Source: Phyllostachys edulis | Lineage: Eukaryota > Streptophyta > Magnoliopsida > Poales > Poaceae | Direction: 5' to 3' | Length of the DNA stretch: 64,000 bases | Assembly (NCBI GenBank): GCA_036346405.1 | Contig: CM070548.1 | Location: 60,758,611-60,822,610, forward strand | Position numbers and translations under genes: made by a program | In this document: positions 1 to 11,571 of the stretch, piece after piece | Position numbering within the stretch: the first letter of the stretch is position 1 | How the letters are laid out: the number at the start of each line of letters is the position of its first letter | Notes under the pieces: model-generated | What the model saw: the letters and a program-made list of their open reading frames with translations, nothing else | Databases searched by the model: none | Told to the model about the DNA's origin: nothing

Positions 1-59
1 AGGCGAAGAAGAAGAAAAGAAAGAAGTTGTTGGAGTCGAACAAATGAAGGGGAAGCGGA

Positions 60-80
60 GGCGCGTTTTATAGATGAGGT
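60..80 (-). promoter_or_regulatory. TATA box of a gene lying left of the window
   Basis: On the minus strand bases 73-66 read CTATAAAA in a GC-rich setting. They are followed about 30 bases later by a pyrimidine-rich stretch (TTCTTTCTTTTCTTCTTC, near bases 30-5) that resembles a plant 5' leader. I infer the core promoter of a minus-strand gene whose coding part lies beyond base 1. No coding sequence of it is in view. Confidence 0.4.
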
Positions 81-1888
81 GAGGGAGGGGAGGGGAGGAG
101 ACGAAGCGAAAATGTCCACGCGTGACGGGGCAACCGAGTTAAAAAAAAAACGGAAGTGCTAAAAAAACAGTCCTATGTTTTTTTTTAATCAGTCGAATTT
201 CTGACCTTATGATACGCTTGAGGTCCGTGCTGAGGCCGATGGGTTCATCTTCTCCAGCGATAGGTGGCGGTGGCACCGCCGAACGCAGACGAGGAAAAGG
301 GCGGTGGGCTTCGCCAGATTAGGTTTTAGGTTCATCGGATGCCAGCTATAGAGGAAGGGAGATACGGCGGAGGCACAGCGGTGGACGGCGGAGGCGCAGC
401 CGGCCACGGATCAGAGGAGGGTGGTGGGTGGTGGAGGTCGGTAGGGGAGCACGAGAATCGACTAAAAATTAGGAGGCAGGGGTGCATAGGAGGAGCAGGG
501 GTGGCGAGGGAGAAAGATGGCATGGAGGAGCAGGGGCGGCGGCAGGGGTGGGCGGAGGAGGCAGGTTGGCGGGGAGCACGGAGGAAGGAGGAGTAGGGGT
601 GGGTTTAGTTGGTTGTTTTAATGGGAGGTGGGGGAGGTGGATGGGCTGTTGAATTGAGATTCAATAGTGCTAAAAACTAACTGATTTTAGGGGGAGGAAA
701 ATCGAATGTATTATAGACAGTTAAAAAAAACTAAGCGCGCGGTGAATTTTTTGGGCGGCTTTTAATCCCTTTCTGTGCGGTTTAATTAGGACGTGTGTGG
801 CAGGCGTTAATTAAACGATTGATTCGATTCGATTAGATTAGATTAGATAAAACTGCGGGTTCGAGCCTTTGTGGCTGGTTCGGGCGTCGCCGCGTCGGTG
901 CTGGGTTGTGCTGTGGACGGTACGCGCGCGCTGACTTTTCTTTTGATTTGACTTTTAATCCATCCGCCCCTCCTTGAATTTATCTAATTTGCTTGCTTGG
1001 TCTATTCGCTTCTCCAACTCCTCCTACCTCTCTTGAAAGATTCCGTTTCTATCGGTTACTGCGTACGTATACCTTCGGAGTTTCTCTACTGCTTTATCCG
1101 GAAGTTTTCAAGCTGGAGGATTAGACTGTATTAATAATTCCCGACTAGCTACAATCGATCGAGACCGCATATCCTGATATGCGCGGCACGGGTGCCACTG
1201 TCTCATCCATGATATGGAGCTAGCTGTACGTGGTTCCCGACGCATGCATGCTCATTGCGACTCAGCCAGGCAAATGTTTCTAGTTAAGCACGCACGTCTG
1301 AAGCTAGGTTAATTTGTCGACGTAGGAATGTCACGGATTGAATTCGATCGAGGCATATGTTACGTCAATGTACGCGCACGTGCTACTACTCATACTCTTA
1401 GGGATAACTTCTGTCCCCTGGTTGACTAAAGGCTTTTGGAGCGAATGCTGAAGGGAGAAATTGATGTCCGGTACTTCGACAAATAAAAATATAGAATAAA
1501 ATCGGGAGGAGTGGTACTTGCAGCCATTCATATATAATAATAATAATAAACCGATGCGTTAATAAGTATGTACGTGGTGCAATTTAAGACCCCATTTTTT
1601 AAAATAAAAAGTTGCGATTTTTCTCGTAAGAATGAGAGTTCGGGGAGGGAAACATACGCTGAGTTTATACTCTCATTGAATACTACTATTCCTTTAATAT
1701 CCTACGAAATCTTCCAGGGGAGTTAGCCTTGACAAAACAGTTTATCATCGTATATGAAAAAATCGGACAACCAGAAACGGCCGGGGACAGTAGGATTTTT
1801 TTTTCTTTTTTGAGAAGGGGGATAGCAGTAATTTTTGTTTTTTTGTTTTTTGAGAAGGGGGTGGTACAATTTGCGACACGCGGTCACC
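81..1888. other. Intergenic DNA, probable upstream region of the left-hand gene
   Basis: No recognisable gene. Bases 340-600 are purine- and GC-rich (GGCGGAGG and GGAGGAGCAGG motifs) and give short open frames without any family signature. A short GATTA/GATTC microsatellite lies at about 820-848. Bases 1320-1880 are AT-rich and unstructured. I saw no terminal repeats that would define an element here. Confidence 0.5.
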
Positions 1889-2142
1889 TGTATTAAGAAA
1901 TCTGGACTCAGAACTTACAGGTCTGGTCTATAATAGGCTCCTTATCCGCCTCTAGACTATATATAGGAGGGGACCACTAACTATTGTACGTGCTTTTGAG
2001 AAGAGAAATAAAGAGAAGAAAGAAGTTCCCCTCATATCTTTGTGTTCAATCTATTATTTGTTCTTGCATTGTTCTGTGCGATTTTGCGCTTGTCTACGAG
2101 GTGATCGATCGGACTGGACTCGCCAGCGATGGTTCCTCAACA
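1889..2142 (+). repeat. 5' LTR of the copia element
   Basis: It starts TGTATTAAGAAATC and ends CCTCAACA. It contains a TATA-like CTATATATAGGAGGGGACC (about 1957-1975) and aligns along its length to 9102-9354. Transcription of the element would start in this repeat. The start differs from the 3' copy (TGTTAAGAAAC) by small changes. Confidence 0.85.
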
Positions 2143-2156
2143 AGTTATCAGCACGA
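2143..2156 (+). other. Primer binding site of the copia element
   Basis: AGTTATCAGCACGA follows the 5' LTR directly. It resembles the plant initiator-methionine tRNA primer site (TGGTATCAGAGC) with several changes. Position and similarity support the call, but the priming tRNA is not certain. Confidence 0.5.
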
Positions 2157-2282
2157 TCGATTCCGGCCTACTCTACTCGGATCGAAAGGTAACCGTCGTA
2201 GCACAACGCTCGTAGATCGAATCGCATTTTCTAGATCGCTTTCAAATCCGCAAATTTGGCTTTCTAGATTATTTCCTACAGT

Positions 2283-2446
2283 GCAAATCTGCTCTAATCT
2301 ACCGCGGGCCGACTTGAAGTCGCCGACACAATGCCGATCGGTAGGTTGCATGAAGGAGTAGATGTCGATTGCATTGTGGATTGTAGATTGCAAATTTCCT
2401 CTAATCTCCGTGAGCCGACTTGTAGTCGCCGGCACAATGCTGATCA
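2283..2446 (+). repeat. Tandem duplication in the copia 5' leader
   Basis: Bases 2283-2340 and 2388-2446 are diverged copies of one unit: both carry GCAAAT..CTCTAATCT, GCCGACTTG.AGTCGCC and ACAATGC.GATC. The unit spacing is about 105 bases. It lies between the primer site and gag, in untranslated DNA. Confidence 0.6.
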
Positions 2447-3404
2447 GATGATTAGTTGAAAAGAGGGACTGTTGATTGCACTGTTCCTTGATGCACAAAG
2501 AAAAAAATCGCACGCGTCGCTGGCCGCATCGCACCTTTGCGACCTGCATGGCCCGCCAGATCGCCGGTCGCCAGACGGCCGCACAAGACCTTACCGCCTG
2601 CCACCATGGCGGCCGTGCTCCACCGCCACCACCCGTGCTTCGTCCATAAGCGCCGCCAAAGCCGCCCCACATGGCGTGCTACCGCGTCTCCGGATCTTGT
2701 GTCGCAGTCCTACACGATCCACACACGGCACATTCGCGCTTATGACCATGAGACGCCAGACCTCCGCGCCCGGCCGCGTTCGCCGATCCCTGACCAAGCA
2801 TCACGCCTCGCCGTGGAAACCGCCAGCGTGCCCTCTGGGTGCCTACCTCCCCGCGACACCACCGACCCTCACGTAGCGTCTTGTGCGTCTGCCTCCTCCT
2901 TGGTGCATGGGTGGGAAACCCTACCCCTCCCTTGCCTTTGACCCGGTCAGTTTTTGGGCCAGCATGGGCCAAGATAATGGGCCCGGCCCAATAGAATTCT
3001 AAAAAAGGAGAAAAGGAAATCCTGAATTTTGCAAGAAGGCCCTCGGTTTTTATGAAAATTGCATCAAAAAAATTTCAAAATTGAATTTTAGCGATTTAGC
3101 CCCTAAAAATTGCAGAATTCACTGTAAATTCATTTTCCAGCAAAAAAGGGCCTCGGGAATCCAACTTTTGAATCTTTTTTAGCATTTGAAGCATGTTTAA
3201 CTTTTTTATTATTATTTCTATGCAATTTATATATTGTATTTACTGTTTTGATTATCTGTGATTGTTTATATTATTTTTAATAACTGAAAATAACAGTAAA
3301 TCAAGAAAATGTATAGAAAAATACGGGAATATTATGAGAAATTTGTAACCATTTTATGCAAATTACCATCAGTAATCTTATGAACTCTTTGCATGAATAT
3401 GTAG

Positions 3405-4420
3405 ACGACTGGCATCACGAACCGAGAACTCGAAGAAATGGCCCAGTATGACTAGAATTACTTAACTTGGGCCTCTGACGTCGAGATCGTACTTGGGGCT
3501 AAGAAGCTCCGTACTGCTATCGGATTTGGTACCTCAAAGGATGTCAATCCCACTGCTAAGAAAATGATCAGGCACTTTATTTCCTCAGACACCATCTCTT
3601 CCTAACGCTCAAGAATGAGTATATGGCGGAGAAGAACGCACTAGCTTTGTGGATCGCACTGAAGAAGCGGTTCGAAAAGCTGAAGTACACCAATCTTCCT
3701 CGGGCAGAGCAGGAATGGACCCGACTGCGTTTTGCTGACTACAAGACCATGGGAGAGTTCAGTTTTGCATTGCAAAAAATTTGTACCAGTCTTCAACTCT
3801 GTGGTAAGGTAATCACAGATGAGCAGAAGATTGAGAAGACTCTCTCTACCTTTCACACAAATGCGGTGCAATCCACACGCAACTATCGTCAAGACGACTA
3901 CAAGGAGTATGCCGAACGGATTGACATCATGCAAGTTGCGGAAGCTCAAGATGATGTTCTAAAGAAGAACTACATCTCACAACCGCCTAGTAGCAATGAT
4001 GGACATGAAGCCAATGCTAGTAGCTACAAGATGAGGAAGTCTCTCTCAAAGGAAAGAGGCAAGAAGGGTAAGATTGTGGGTCGTAAGGTCAAGCCAAATG
4101 CTCAAGCCAAGAAGGGCGCACAAAGGAAACGCGATGACAAGCCCTATGACTAGTAGGACCAAGGATTCTACAAATGTGGCATATGGGGGCATTGGTCACG
4201 GATTTGCCGTGAGCCACAGCATGTTATTGATGCATTCTAGCCTAAGAAGAAGGGCAAAGGACAGCATGAGGCACACCTCGTCATTGCAAGCACGGAGGAT
4301 CCACAGCCATTAGTTACACTCATGGATGTGGACAGCCCTGTAGCAGCCCCCATCTCCCCTCCTTTGGACATCGCAGCTGATGAGGACATCCCTACCATGG
4401 ATACAACCGCGCCTACACAC
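3405..4420 (+). pseudogene. Copia gag (UBN2-type) with damaged zinc knuckle
   Basis: The longest open stretch (3623-4153) encodes a copia capsid-type protein with the typical ALALWIALKKRFEKLKY and LQKICTSLQLCG segments. Frames upstream from about 3440 supply the N-terminal part but are shifted. After the stop at 4151 a CCHC knuckle can be read at 4168-4209, but its first cysteine is Phe (FYKCGIWGHWSRIC). The reading then continues with a Lys-rich linker and a Pro-rich tail to about 4400. The family role is to package element RNA in virus-like particles. This copy cannot do so because of stops and the lost cysteine. Confidence 0.8.
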
Positions 4421-4429
4421 ACAACTCAT

Positions 4430-5480
4430 CCACAACGAGTGTTACAAGACCACTTACTCGAGCTCGTGTTCGCCAACCTAATTACCAGGTGAATTCATTT
4501 CTAGGTTTATATACTACTGAGAATATACCGCTACCTAATGCAAGTGATTTGATTGTGCTTAGGAACATGGGAAAGGACCAAGGAGAGGCATGCGGAGTTA
4601 TGGACATGCATGGAAGGCATAATGGAGGTCACCACGTCACTTTGGGTCCGAGTCATGCAAGAGTTCGAGTTGGGCTTGTTTTGGATTCGGATTTGGACTA
4701 CTACAATAGTACTAAGTTTAAACGGTCGTAACTTCTTCATACGGACTCCGTTTGGGACGTTCTTAGACTTCATGGAAAGATTATCAAGTCTACTTTCAAA
4801 CGGATCCAACCTCATTTTCAAATTCTATCTGAGCCGGCCATATTCATCAAAAGAGTCTGTGTCACTTTCTGAGCCCGAGTCAAAAAGGTGATGCGCCACC
4901 TCCACTTGGGCCCATGGGCCTTGTAACCTTAGGGGTGTGCATCCACTTCCCTGGCCGCCACCCCTGGTTGTCTCCCCATATAGGAGCCGCCATCTCCCTT
5001 TACTAGAACTCGGATTTCGTTGAGTTTAGGTTTAGCCATTGTGCAAACTTCTATTTTTCGGTTGTGTCGGACGACCACCTGTCAAGACAGCCTTGGGATC
5101 CCACCTTTGTTTTTCAATACCATCTACACTACAATCTTATTCACAATATCAGATTGCCTACATCTTATTCTTTTTGGTTCTTCGATTGCTCGCAGGGATT
5201 GAACCTCATGTTTAGGTTGATCACGCTTCTAGCAAGGTCAATAACATCTCGGAGTTGGTTCAACGATTGCTAAGACGCAAGCGTCATCGTACGGTTGTAG
5301 TCAGATCGCGAGAGTCACCTCCACCAAAATTGATAGTTGTCAATCTCATCGAAAGATCGGGCACCTCGCCCGCATCAGCAGCGGTCGCAGCTATAGTTGC
5401 TCAAGAAGAGAAGATCGCCATGGAGCATATTCAAGCAGAAGTTTCTTCATACTTCACTGATTCGATCTAGTGCACGTATT
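4430..5480 (+). mobile_element. Ty3-gypsy 3'-end fragment nested between copia gag and protease
   Basis: At about 4440 the reading changes to RPLTRARVRQPNYQVNSFL, followed by LRNMG. This is the characteristic C-terminal tail of grass chromovirus-type gypsy polyproteins. Downstream comes untranslated DNA with a TGTGTCGGACGACCACC segment and an open frame (5255-5470) of no known function. No LTR boundary, integrase or RT of this element is present, so it is a truncated nested piece or an ancient recombination product. The edges are approximate. Confidence 0.6.
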
Positions 5481-5639
5481 GCACTTAGATCTTTTTATAG
5501 TCACTTGCAGTTTATGATTGCGATAGAACATTGAATTATTTGAATAATGGTTGTAAGCTCTAGGAGAGCAAAACATTAAATTCTTATGATGAGTCCTACA
5601 AAGCTTAATTTTCCCGTATTTATAATAGCAAGTTATGTT

Positions 5640-6110
5640 CTGTTTTTGAAGTATTTTTATGTGTGGATTGCTTCCTACCTCGTATTAATAAATAGTTTAT
5701 ATCAGAATGTGTGTGGCGCCCTATAGAGGAAGTGTACTTAGCGGATAGCAGTACAACGAATACCATCTTGAGAGAGACAAAAAAATTTCAGTCGATTAGC
5801 AAGAATGTTGGTAGTCTTACAATAATCGCGGGCAGCGATACTTGTATAATAGGCTCAGGAAGGGCCCCAATTATACTCCCGATGGGCACAACTTTGGTCA
5901 TTGAAAAAGCCTTGTTGTACCCAGAATCGACTAGAACTCTCATAAGTTTTAAGGATATTCGCGCTAACGGCTTCCACGTAGAGATTGAAGAAAAGTGTGG
6001 TAAGGAATATTTACCCATTACAAAGTGTGAAGAAAAACGAAAAAAAAATTAGAACGACTTCCTTCATATGAAACTGAGCTATGCTACACAAATATTAAGG
6101 CATCTACAGC
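5640..6110 (+). pseudogene. Copia protease region, broken
   Basis: The frame at 5711-6052 reads EVYLADSSTTNTIL early on and later LISFKDIRANGFHVE. These match the protease and following linker of copia elements whose catalytic motif has the form LADSATTHTIL. The catalytic Asp is kept. The frame ends in a stop after a Lys/Arg-rich stretch, and the integrase that should follow is absent. The protease normally matures the Gag-Pol protein. Here it is only a relic. Confidence 0.7.
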
Positions 6111-6256
6111 CTATATTGCCCTGAACCAATTTTTCTCATCCCAAGTCCCTACCATATTCGCATGAGCGATGATGGAGCGAAAGGAGTGAATGAGGAGTGC
6201 ATGAGCAAAGTGATCTTCAAGAACTCAACACCTTCTTCCCTACAGACGACGCCAGC

Positions 6257-7019
6257 TGTCGATGATCGAGTCATCGATCTTACGAAATAAATAGAGAAAA
6301 ATGGCAAAGAGTTCTTGGGAGAGAATGTGATTGCTCTTTATTGCTATGAACTAGATCCTTTACATGGGGATGCCCTCGACAAGGCAGTGAACTAGTCCTA
6401 ATTACACTGAGCGTAATGCTTGCTATGGCATTGAATCAGACTTGAAACATGAATCTAATATTGATTGTGATGCTTCAATCTAATCCCTTTGTTCCTCCGT
6501 GATTTATCTTTAAATAACCATCGAATGAGTGGCAGTTACTCTTAGAGAAGACACTTGTTGGAAGTGACGCGTCCGGTTAGAGGGTCAGTTACAGTTAGTG
6601 AAACAGTAACTAATCGTCGGTTGTCTTTGAGACACTAAACCATATAGTGGTCGTTGTCCATGTCTTAGGACCATAAAACGTCGCGTGGTGTGGAGAAAAT
6701 ATAACAAGTATTTCATTCATCACACAGTAAGGAATATACTTGGAGTTAGATCCAGATGTCAGTTCATTGCTTCTTCAAGCGGTTATCTTGGTCGGAGACT
6801 GGGTACATGACCTCATCCGACTAGGGTATCCATTATGTAACCTCTGAAATCCTTATGACCATATGGGTTGTTAGCCTTAGGAGTTACGGCCACGAAGACA
6901 TATGGTCTTTTAATTATGTATTAAATAAATACATGGAGATTTTGATCCTCGTTAGGAAGAGGCATACCGGATTTGAACATTCCCATGGTGGGAGATATCG
7001 GCATGGATGTGTGCGCACA
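6257..7019 (+). repeat. LTR-like repeat, copy 1, nested in the copia element
   Basis: This stretch is homologous over its length to the reverse complement of 19733-20520. Shared blocks include TGTCGA.GATCGAGT.TCGATCTTA at the start, GTGGCAGTTACTC, TTAATCAGACTTRAA, GGTCGGAGACT, CCATTATGTAACCTCTG and TTAGCCTTAGG.GTTACG. It begins TGTCGATG and plausibly ends GCGCACA, so it has the TG...CA form of an LTR. No target duplication was found. It replaces the place where the copia integrase should be. Confidence 0.6.
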
Positions 7020-8860
7020 ATCGGAGCTGAAAAACTAAAGGGTCTTGCCCCCGTAATTGGAAGCAACACTGAGCAAGTAAAAGCATTAGAAGAATCACCC
7101 TGTAAAGAAATAGCTATAAACTATGTGACAACAGGAGAATCTATGAATAGGACAACAGCCAATGTCGATATTTATTTTGCAAAGAAAATTGTCACAATCA
7201 TTGATCTTGATCCAGAGCCTACATCGCTCGCTGAATGTAAGAAAAGATCAGATTGAGAAGATTAGAAAAAGGCAATAGTAACTGAATGATTATCTCTGAA
7301 TAAAAAAGCGGTATTTAGGCCTGTAAGCCACACGCCTCCCCATGTGCACCCCGTAAGGCATAAGTGGGTATTTGTTCGAAAGAGAAATGAAAATAATAAA
7401 GTTGTAAGATGTAAAGAAGGAATCGTTGCACAAGGTTTCACTCAACGTCTAGGAGTTGATTATGAAGAAATCTATTCCCCGGTCATGGGCGGAACTATCT
7501 TTAGATATTTAATCTCAATGGCAGTAAAACTTGAATTTAGAAATGAAGTTGATAGATGTGATAACTGTATACCTTTATGGAAATTTGGATTCAAACATTT
7601 ATATGAAGGTACCTGAAGGTATCCCTGTCCTGAACCCTGTCCCGAACCAAGACAGAGCAAATAGAAATCTGTACAGTGTGCAACTCAGAAAGTCACTATA
7701 CGGACTTAAGCAATCAGGCAGGATGTGGTATAATCGCTTAAACGACTTTCTATAAAAGAAAGGCTGCATGAACATTGAGGATTGTCCTTGTGTATTTATA
7801 CGACGATCCCAGGATGAATTTTGTATAATCTCAGTGTGTAGATGATCTGAATATCCTCGAAACTCTAGAAGATATTAAGAAAGAAAGCTCTTACATGGAA
7901 TCGGAGTTCGAAATGAAAGATTTGGGTAAAACCAAATATTGCATAGGTTTGCAGCTTCAGCAGGCCCCTGAAGGGATATTAGTGCATCAGCCAACTTACA
8001 CTCAAAAGGTGTTAGAAAGGTTCGGCTTTGAAAAGATATACCCTTCGAAAGTGCCGATGGTCGGAAGATCCTTATAGCAAGACAAGGATCCGTACAGACC
8101 TAGAGAAGAGGGGGGAGTCCTAGGACCAGAATTCCCGTACTTAAGTGCACTAGGAGCACTCATGTATTTAACAAACAGTACTTGACCGGACATTGCATTG
8201 CCGTAAACCTATTAACAAGGTATAGTGCAGAACCTACCAAAAGGCATTGGCAGGGAATAAATGACATCTTCCGATACCTCCAAGGAAGCAAAGACCTTGG
8301 TCTGTTCTACAGAAAGAACCAAGACCTAACTATGACTGGCTATGCAGATGCCAAGTACCTGTCGGACCCGCATACAACCAAGTCGCAAACAGGATATGTA
8401 TTCTAATGTAGTGGAACTGCAATTTCATGGATATTGTCTAAGCAAAGTCTTGTATCAACTTCGACGAACCACTCGAAAATCATAGCACTGTACGAGGCCT
8501 CACGAGAATGTTCTTGGCTTCAGCAGATGATTCACCACATCTAGCAGTCATGTGGATTGAATACCGCGCAAACCCCCACTATTATATATGAAGATAATGC
8601 AGCTTGTGTTGCATAAGTACATATAGGTATGAAGAGTCAACTCACAAAGCATATCAACTTTAAGTTCTTTTATGCTCATGAATTACAAAAGATGGACGAA
8701 ATTAAAGTATTGCATACTAAGTCATGTGAAAATCTTGCAGATTTATTCACTAAGTCACTTCCAGCGTCTAGCTTTGAAATATGCATATATGGAATTGGAA
8801 TGATGAGGGTTAGAGAAGTGCAGAATTCAGGAGGAGAATCTTCACAAACTCATTATTGAA
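7020..8860 (+). pseudogene. Copia reverse transcriptase and RNase H, frameshifted
   Basis: In order: the integrase-RT linker (INYVTTGESMNR, 7111-7146), RT N-terminal part (HKWVFVRKRN, VAQGFTQRLGVDYEEIYSPV), RT core (KSLYGLKQSGRMWYNRLN), then FEMKDLGKTKYCIGLQLQ, the thumb/connection (RYLQGSKDLGLFYRKNQDL) and RNase H ending DLFTKSLPASSFE. The active-site YVDD is destroyed: at about 7830 the bases read GTGTGTAGATGAT, which fits a 2-base loss from a GTG TAT GTA GAT GAT original. There are further stops at 7613, 7753, 8075 and 8404. The family copies element RNA into DNA. This copy is dead. Confidence 0.85.
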
Positions 8861-9089
8861 ACTTGATCACGAAGATCGAGTACACAAAGAATAAATCCTC
8901 GAGATTAAATGAAATAGGATGGATTGTACTCTTTTTCCATTGATGAGTTTTCCTGAAGTTTCTCAGCTAAGGTTTTTAATGAGGCAATTCATGCAACGCA
9001 GCAGAACATGTATCATGTTCTTTTTCTCCAAAATTTTCCCACTAGGTTTTTATGAAGTTTTGATAAGACATAAACATATTAGATGAGTG

Positions 9090-9101
9090 CCTAAAGCGGA
9101 G
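9090..9101 (+). other. Polypurine tract of the copia element (degenerate)
   Basis: CCTAAAGCGGAG directly precedes the 3' LTR. The related element at 31.8 kb has CCAAGGGGGAG at the same place, so this is the plus-strand primer site with mutations. Confidence 0.55.
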
Positions 9102-9354
9102 TGTTAAGAAACTTGAGCTAAGGACTTGCAGGCCTAGCCTATAATGGACTCCTCATTCACCTCTAGACTATATATAGGAGGGGACCCCCCAATCATTGTA
9201 TGTGCTTTTGAGAAGAGAAGTAAAGAGAAGGAAGAAGTTCATCCATATCTCTGTGTTCAATATACTATTTGTTCTTATATTGTTCTGTGCGATTCTATGC
9301 TTGTTTACGTAGTGATCGATCGGACTGGACTCACCAGCAACGGTTTCTCAACTA
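9102..9354 (+). repeat. 3' LTR of the copia element
   Basis: It starts TGTTAAGAAACTTGAGC and shares CTCTAGACTATATATAGG, TGCTTTTGAGAAGAGAA and GTGATCGATCGGACTGGACT with the 5' LTR. The end is near CTCAACTA. The pair defines the element. Confidence 0.85.
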
Positions 9355-10248
9355 CCTGTTCACGTTTGTTTACGTTTTTGACCGACTGAGCTTTGATCAA
9401 TGGTAATTTTTAAAATATCTAATTATGTAACACAAAATTACTATTATTATATTTTAATCAAAAGTTCCTTAAAAAAGATTTGTATTTAAAAGTACTTTAC
9501 TAATATCCTACCTTTAGAGCTATTTGCTTATGTCGATCGAGTACATGACAACGCTAGCGAGCGACGCGTGATCGACACTGCGCTGCTGACGAGTGACGAT
9601 CGGATCCCGCCGCAGCTTGATCTCCCCTGGTGCCGGGCCCACATGTCGGCTTGGTTTGACCAACCTACCGTGTTTTTCAACGCACGCGCGCTTAAAATTA
9701 TTGGGCCGGTTGGTTTGGATCGAGCTGTAGTACTGATACTCGGCCATATACGGTCTTGAATTCGTCACGTGCCATCTCTGACCATTTACCATATTTATTA
9801 AAACCGGACCGGATCGCCGTCTCAACCGAAAAAAACCAACCACCGACTACCTCAGCTCGGTTTTCTTTAAAGACCGTCCGTGCATTTGAAACGAAAAAAC
9901 CGGTCGAACCCGCTGGTGTTTTAGAGAACCGGTGAACCGGCCGGTTCCCATGGAATCGATCGGCTTCGAATGAGGCTGTGGCTGCTGTGCAGCTGTGCTC
10001 CCCCGACCAAGTGGAATGGGCTCAGGGTTATTATGCTCATTCCCCTCCCTCTCACGTTCTCAAGGCGGTGTGGTGCCGTCGGCATCACCCTACGCATGCA
10101 CAGCCGGTGGGGGATCGGGGGCGGCGGCAGCGAAGCTTTGCGGCGAGGGCTTGGGGCTGAGATGTCGTGGCGACGAAGTGACGTCTTGAGGCGGCGAGGC
10201 GGCTGCTTGCAGCAGCGACCGTTCGGCTTGGGCCTTGACAGATGGAGT
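9355..10248. other. Intergenic DNA, GC-rich target of the next transposon
   Basis: AT-rich to 9530, then mixed. AACCGG-rich bases lie at 9800-9960, and a GC-rich stretch (GGCGGCG motifs) at 10080-10250 gives several overlapping open frames on both strands. None shows a protein family signature. The GC-rich segment is continuous with 11582 onward once the inserted element is removed. Confidence 0.45.
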
Positions 10249-10258
10249 TGGCGGCGAG
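10249..10258. repeat. Target duplication, left copy
   Basis: TGGCGGCGAG is repeated perfectly at 11572-11581. Ten bases fits the 9-11 bp duplication of Mutator-like elements. Confidence 0.8.
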
Positions 10259-10724
10259 CGATCCGCATCGTGTGACATTACATAGTAATGTTAGCCACGT
10301 GCCATTCCCTCCATCCAGCCTATTCATCCCAAAATCAAGGGCTGCCAGTTTAGATCTCCACATACCTCAAAGTCTTTAACAGATGGTGTACTTTAATAGG
10401 CACATAATGGTGTTGACTGTTTTGACAGATACTCCCATGCTTCATAGTTCCTAGCGGGAAAATATCCCTTGCCTTTCTCTGCTGGCGCCAAAGCAATGAG
10501 AACTTCCATATTCATTAAGCTACATTGATAAACCTGAAGTACCATCTTTAAAGAAAAAGAAATCGGAACTGTTTGCTTTTCTGGATCTAATGGAAGATGA
10601 CAGCACAAAGAACTGTGACTCAATCCAACATGATTCATCTCTTCGACAATCTTCCATGCCTACCGCTACTTCTATTAGGTAAGCAATACATTAGTTTCAA
10701 TCTTATTCTTGTATGATCAATGCA

Positions 10725-10730
<6 letters not shown>

Positions 10731-10768
<38 letters not shown>
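10731..10768 (+). repeat. CT dinucleotide microsatellite
   Basis: About 19 uninterrupted CT/TC units lie just upstream of the FAR1-like segment, inside the Mutator-like element. Confidence 0.9.
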
Positions 10769-10770
<2 letters not shown>

Positions 10771-10854
10771 ATGCGAAAAAAGAAATTTGGTCTGGCTAAT
10801 AGCAGTGGCGTTCTCCATTAATATGAAAATTGATCGTTTTCGCTTGTTACCTGT

Positions 10855-11140
10855 TTACTGTAGAGACGACCCCATACCTAGTTGGGTACCCCAGATTGGC
10901 ATGACATTTAGTAGTGTAACTGAGGCTTAGAAATTTTGGAACTACTATGGGGCCAAATTGGTTTTGATGTTAGGAAGAGATTTCAGAATACTAGTAAACC
11001 CGATGGCAAGGTTACATATGTTGGATTATTCTGTGTGAAGGAAGGTTTTCGAACAAATGATCAAAGAGACCACTTGATCAAGAATCCTAGAGCTGAGGCC
11101 AAAACTGGATGCAAAGTTCACATGGGAATTACCTTGAATC
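10855..11140 (+). pseudogene. FAR1/FHY3-type DNA-binding domain fragment
   Basis: After a possible splice acceptor the bases encode VPQIGMTFSSVTEA, then a TAG, then KFWNYYG. One frame over they read IGFDVRKRF, VTYVGLFCVKEGFR and TGCKVHMGITL. This order (G-M-F, F/Y-N-Y-Y, V-G-F-x-V-R, F-x-C-x-K-E-G-F, T-G-C-K-x-x-M) is the FAR1 zinc-binding domain, found in FHY3/FAR1 transcription factors and in Mutator-like transposases. The stop and one frameshift make it a pseudogene. It may be a captured host piece or a relic of the element's own transposase. The domain alone cannot tell these apart. Confidence 0.75.
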
Positions 11141-11571
11141 GAGTGTTGGGACTAATGGGTCATGGAGGAGGCAGAGAGAGGCTAGACCGTGCGGGAGTCG
11201 CTGCTGCGGCATGTGAGGCGGCGGCGGAGATTCTTGCCAGCGGTGCCACAAGGAGGCGGTGCTTGGGCGGCTTGGCGTGGTGAAAAAAGAACAGCCGGCG
11301 GAGGCGGTTGGCTTGGTGAGGCCACCGACATTGGCAAACGTCAAAGTGGACGGAGCCGGTGAAGGGAGCGGCAGCGGTGTGGTGACCTGAGAGAGAGCAG
11401 GAGCATAGGGGAGGATTGGGGAATTTTCCCTTGCTATGGTGGGGTTACGTGGTCTAAATTGGTAGCCCATGGTGAGGTCTAAACTGGCAGCCCTTGATTT
11501 TGGAATGAATGGGCTGGATGGAGGGAATGGCACGTGGTGACATTACTATGTAATGTCAGACGATGCAGATC

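Larger units (their letters stand above)
1889..9354 (+). mobile_element. Decayed Ty1-copia LTR retrotransposon with nested inserts
   Basis: Two directly repeated LTRs (1889-2142 and 9102-9354) flank pieces of a copia polyprotein in the expected order: gag with a zinc knuckle, protease-like segment, RT and RNase H. Most of the integrase is missing. Two foreign segments interrupt the body: a Ty3-gypsy tail at about 4430-5480 and an LTR-like repeat at 6257-7019. Many stops and frameshifts rule out activity. The flanks of the two LTRs do not show a clear 5-bp target duplication, so old age or local rearrangement is likely. The LTRs differ at many positions, which also suggests an old insertion. 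Confidence 0.88.
10260..11571. mobile_element. Mutator-like element (Pack-MULE type) with captured sequence
   Basis: About 100-bp terminal inverted repeats face each other. The left one starts GATCCGCATCGTGTGACATT; the reverse complement of the right end starts GATCTGCATCGTCTGACATT. Both continue through TACATAGTAATGT, CCACGTGCCATTCCCTCCATCCAG and AAAATCAAGGGCTGCCAG. A perfect 10-bp direct duplication flanks the element. It is 1.3 kb long and has no transposase catalytic domain, so it is non-autonomous. Inside are a FAR1-type domain fragment, a CT microsatellite and an open frame on the minus strand (10393-10638) that I do not recognise. Confidence 0.82.

Noticed and set aside
2472..2972. Overlapping frames around 2.5-2.9 kb
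   Set aside because: They lie in the untranslated leader of the copia element. Six overlapping frames in GC-rich DNA without any family motif.
9978..10363. Several overlapping GC-rich frames
   Set aside because: They sit across the edge of the Mutator-like element, overlap in four frames and have no family motif.
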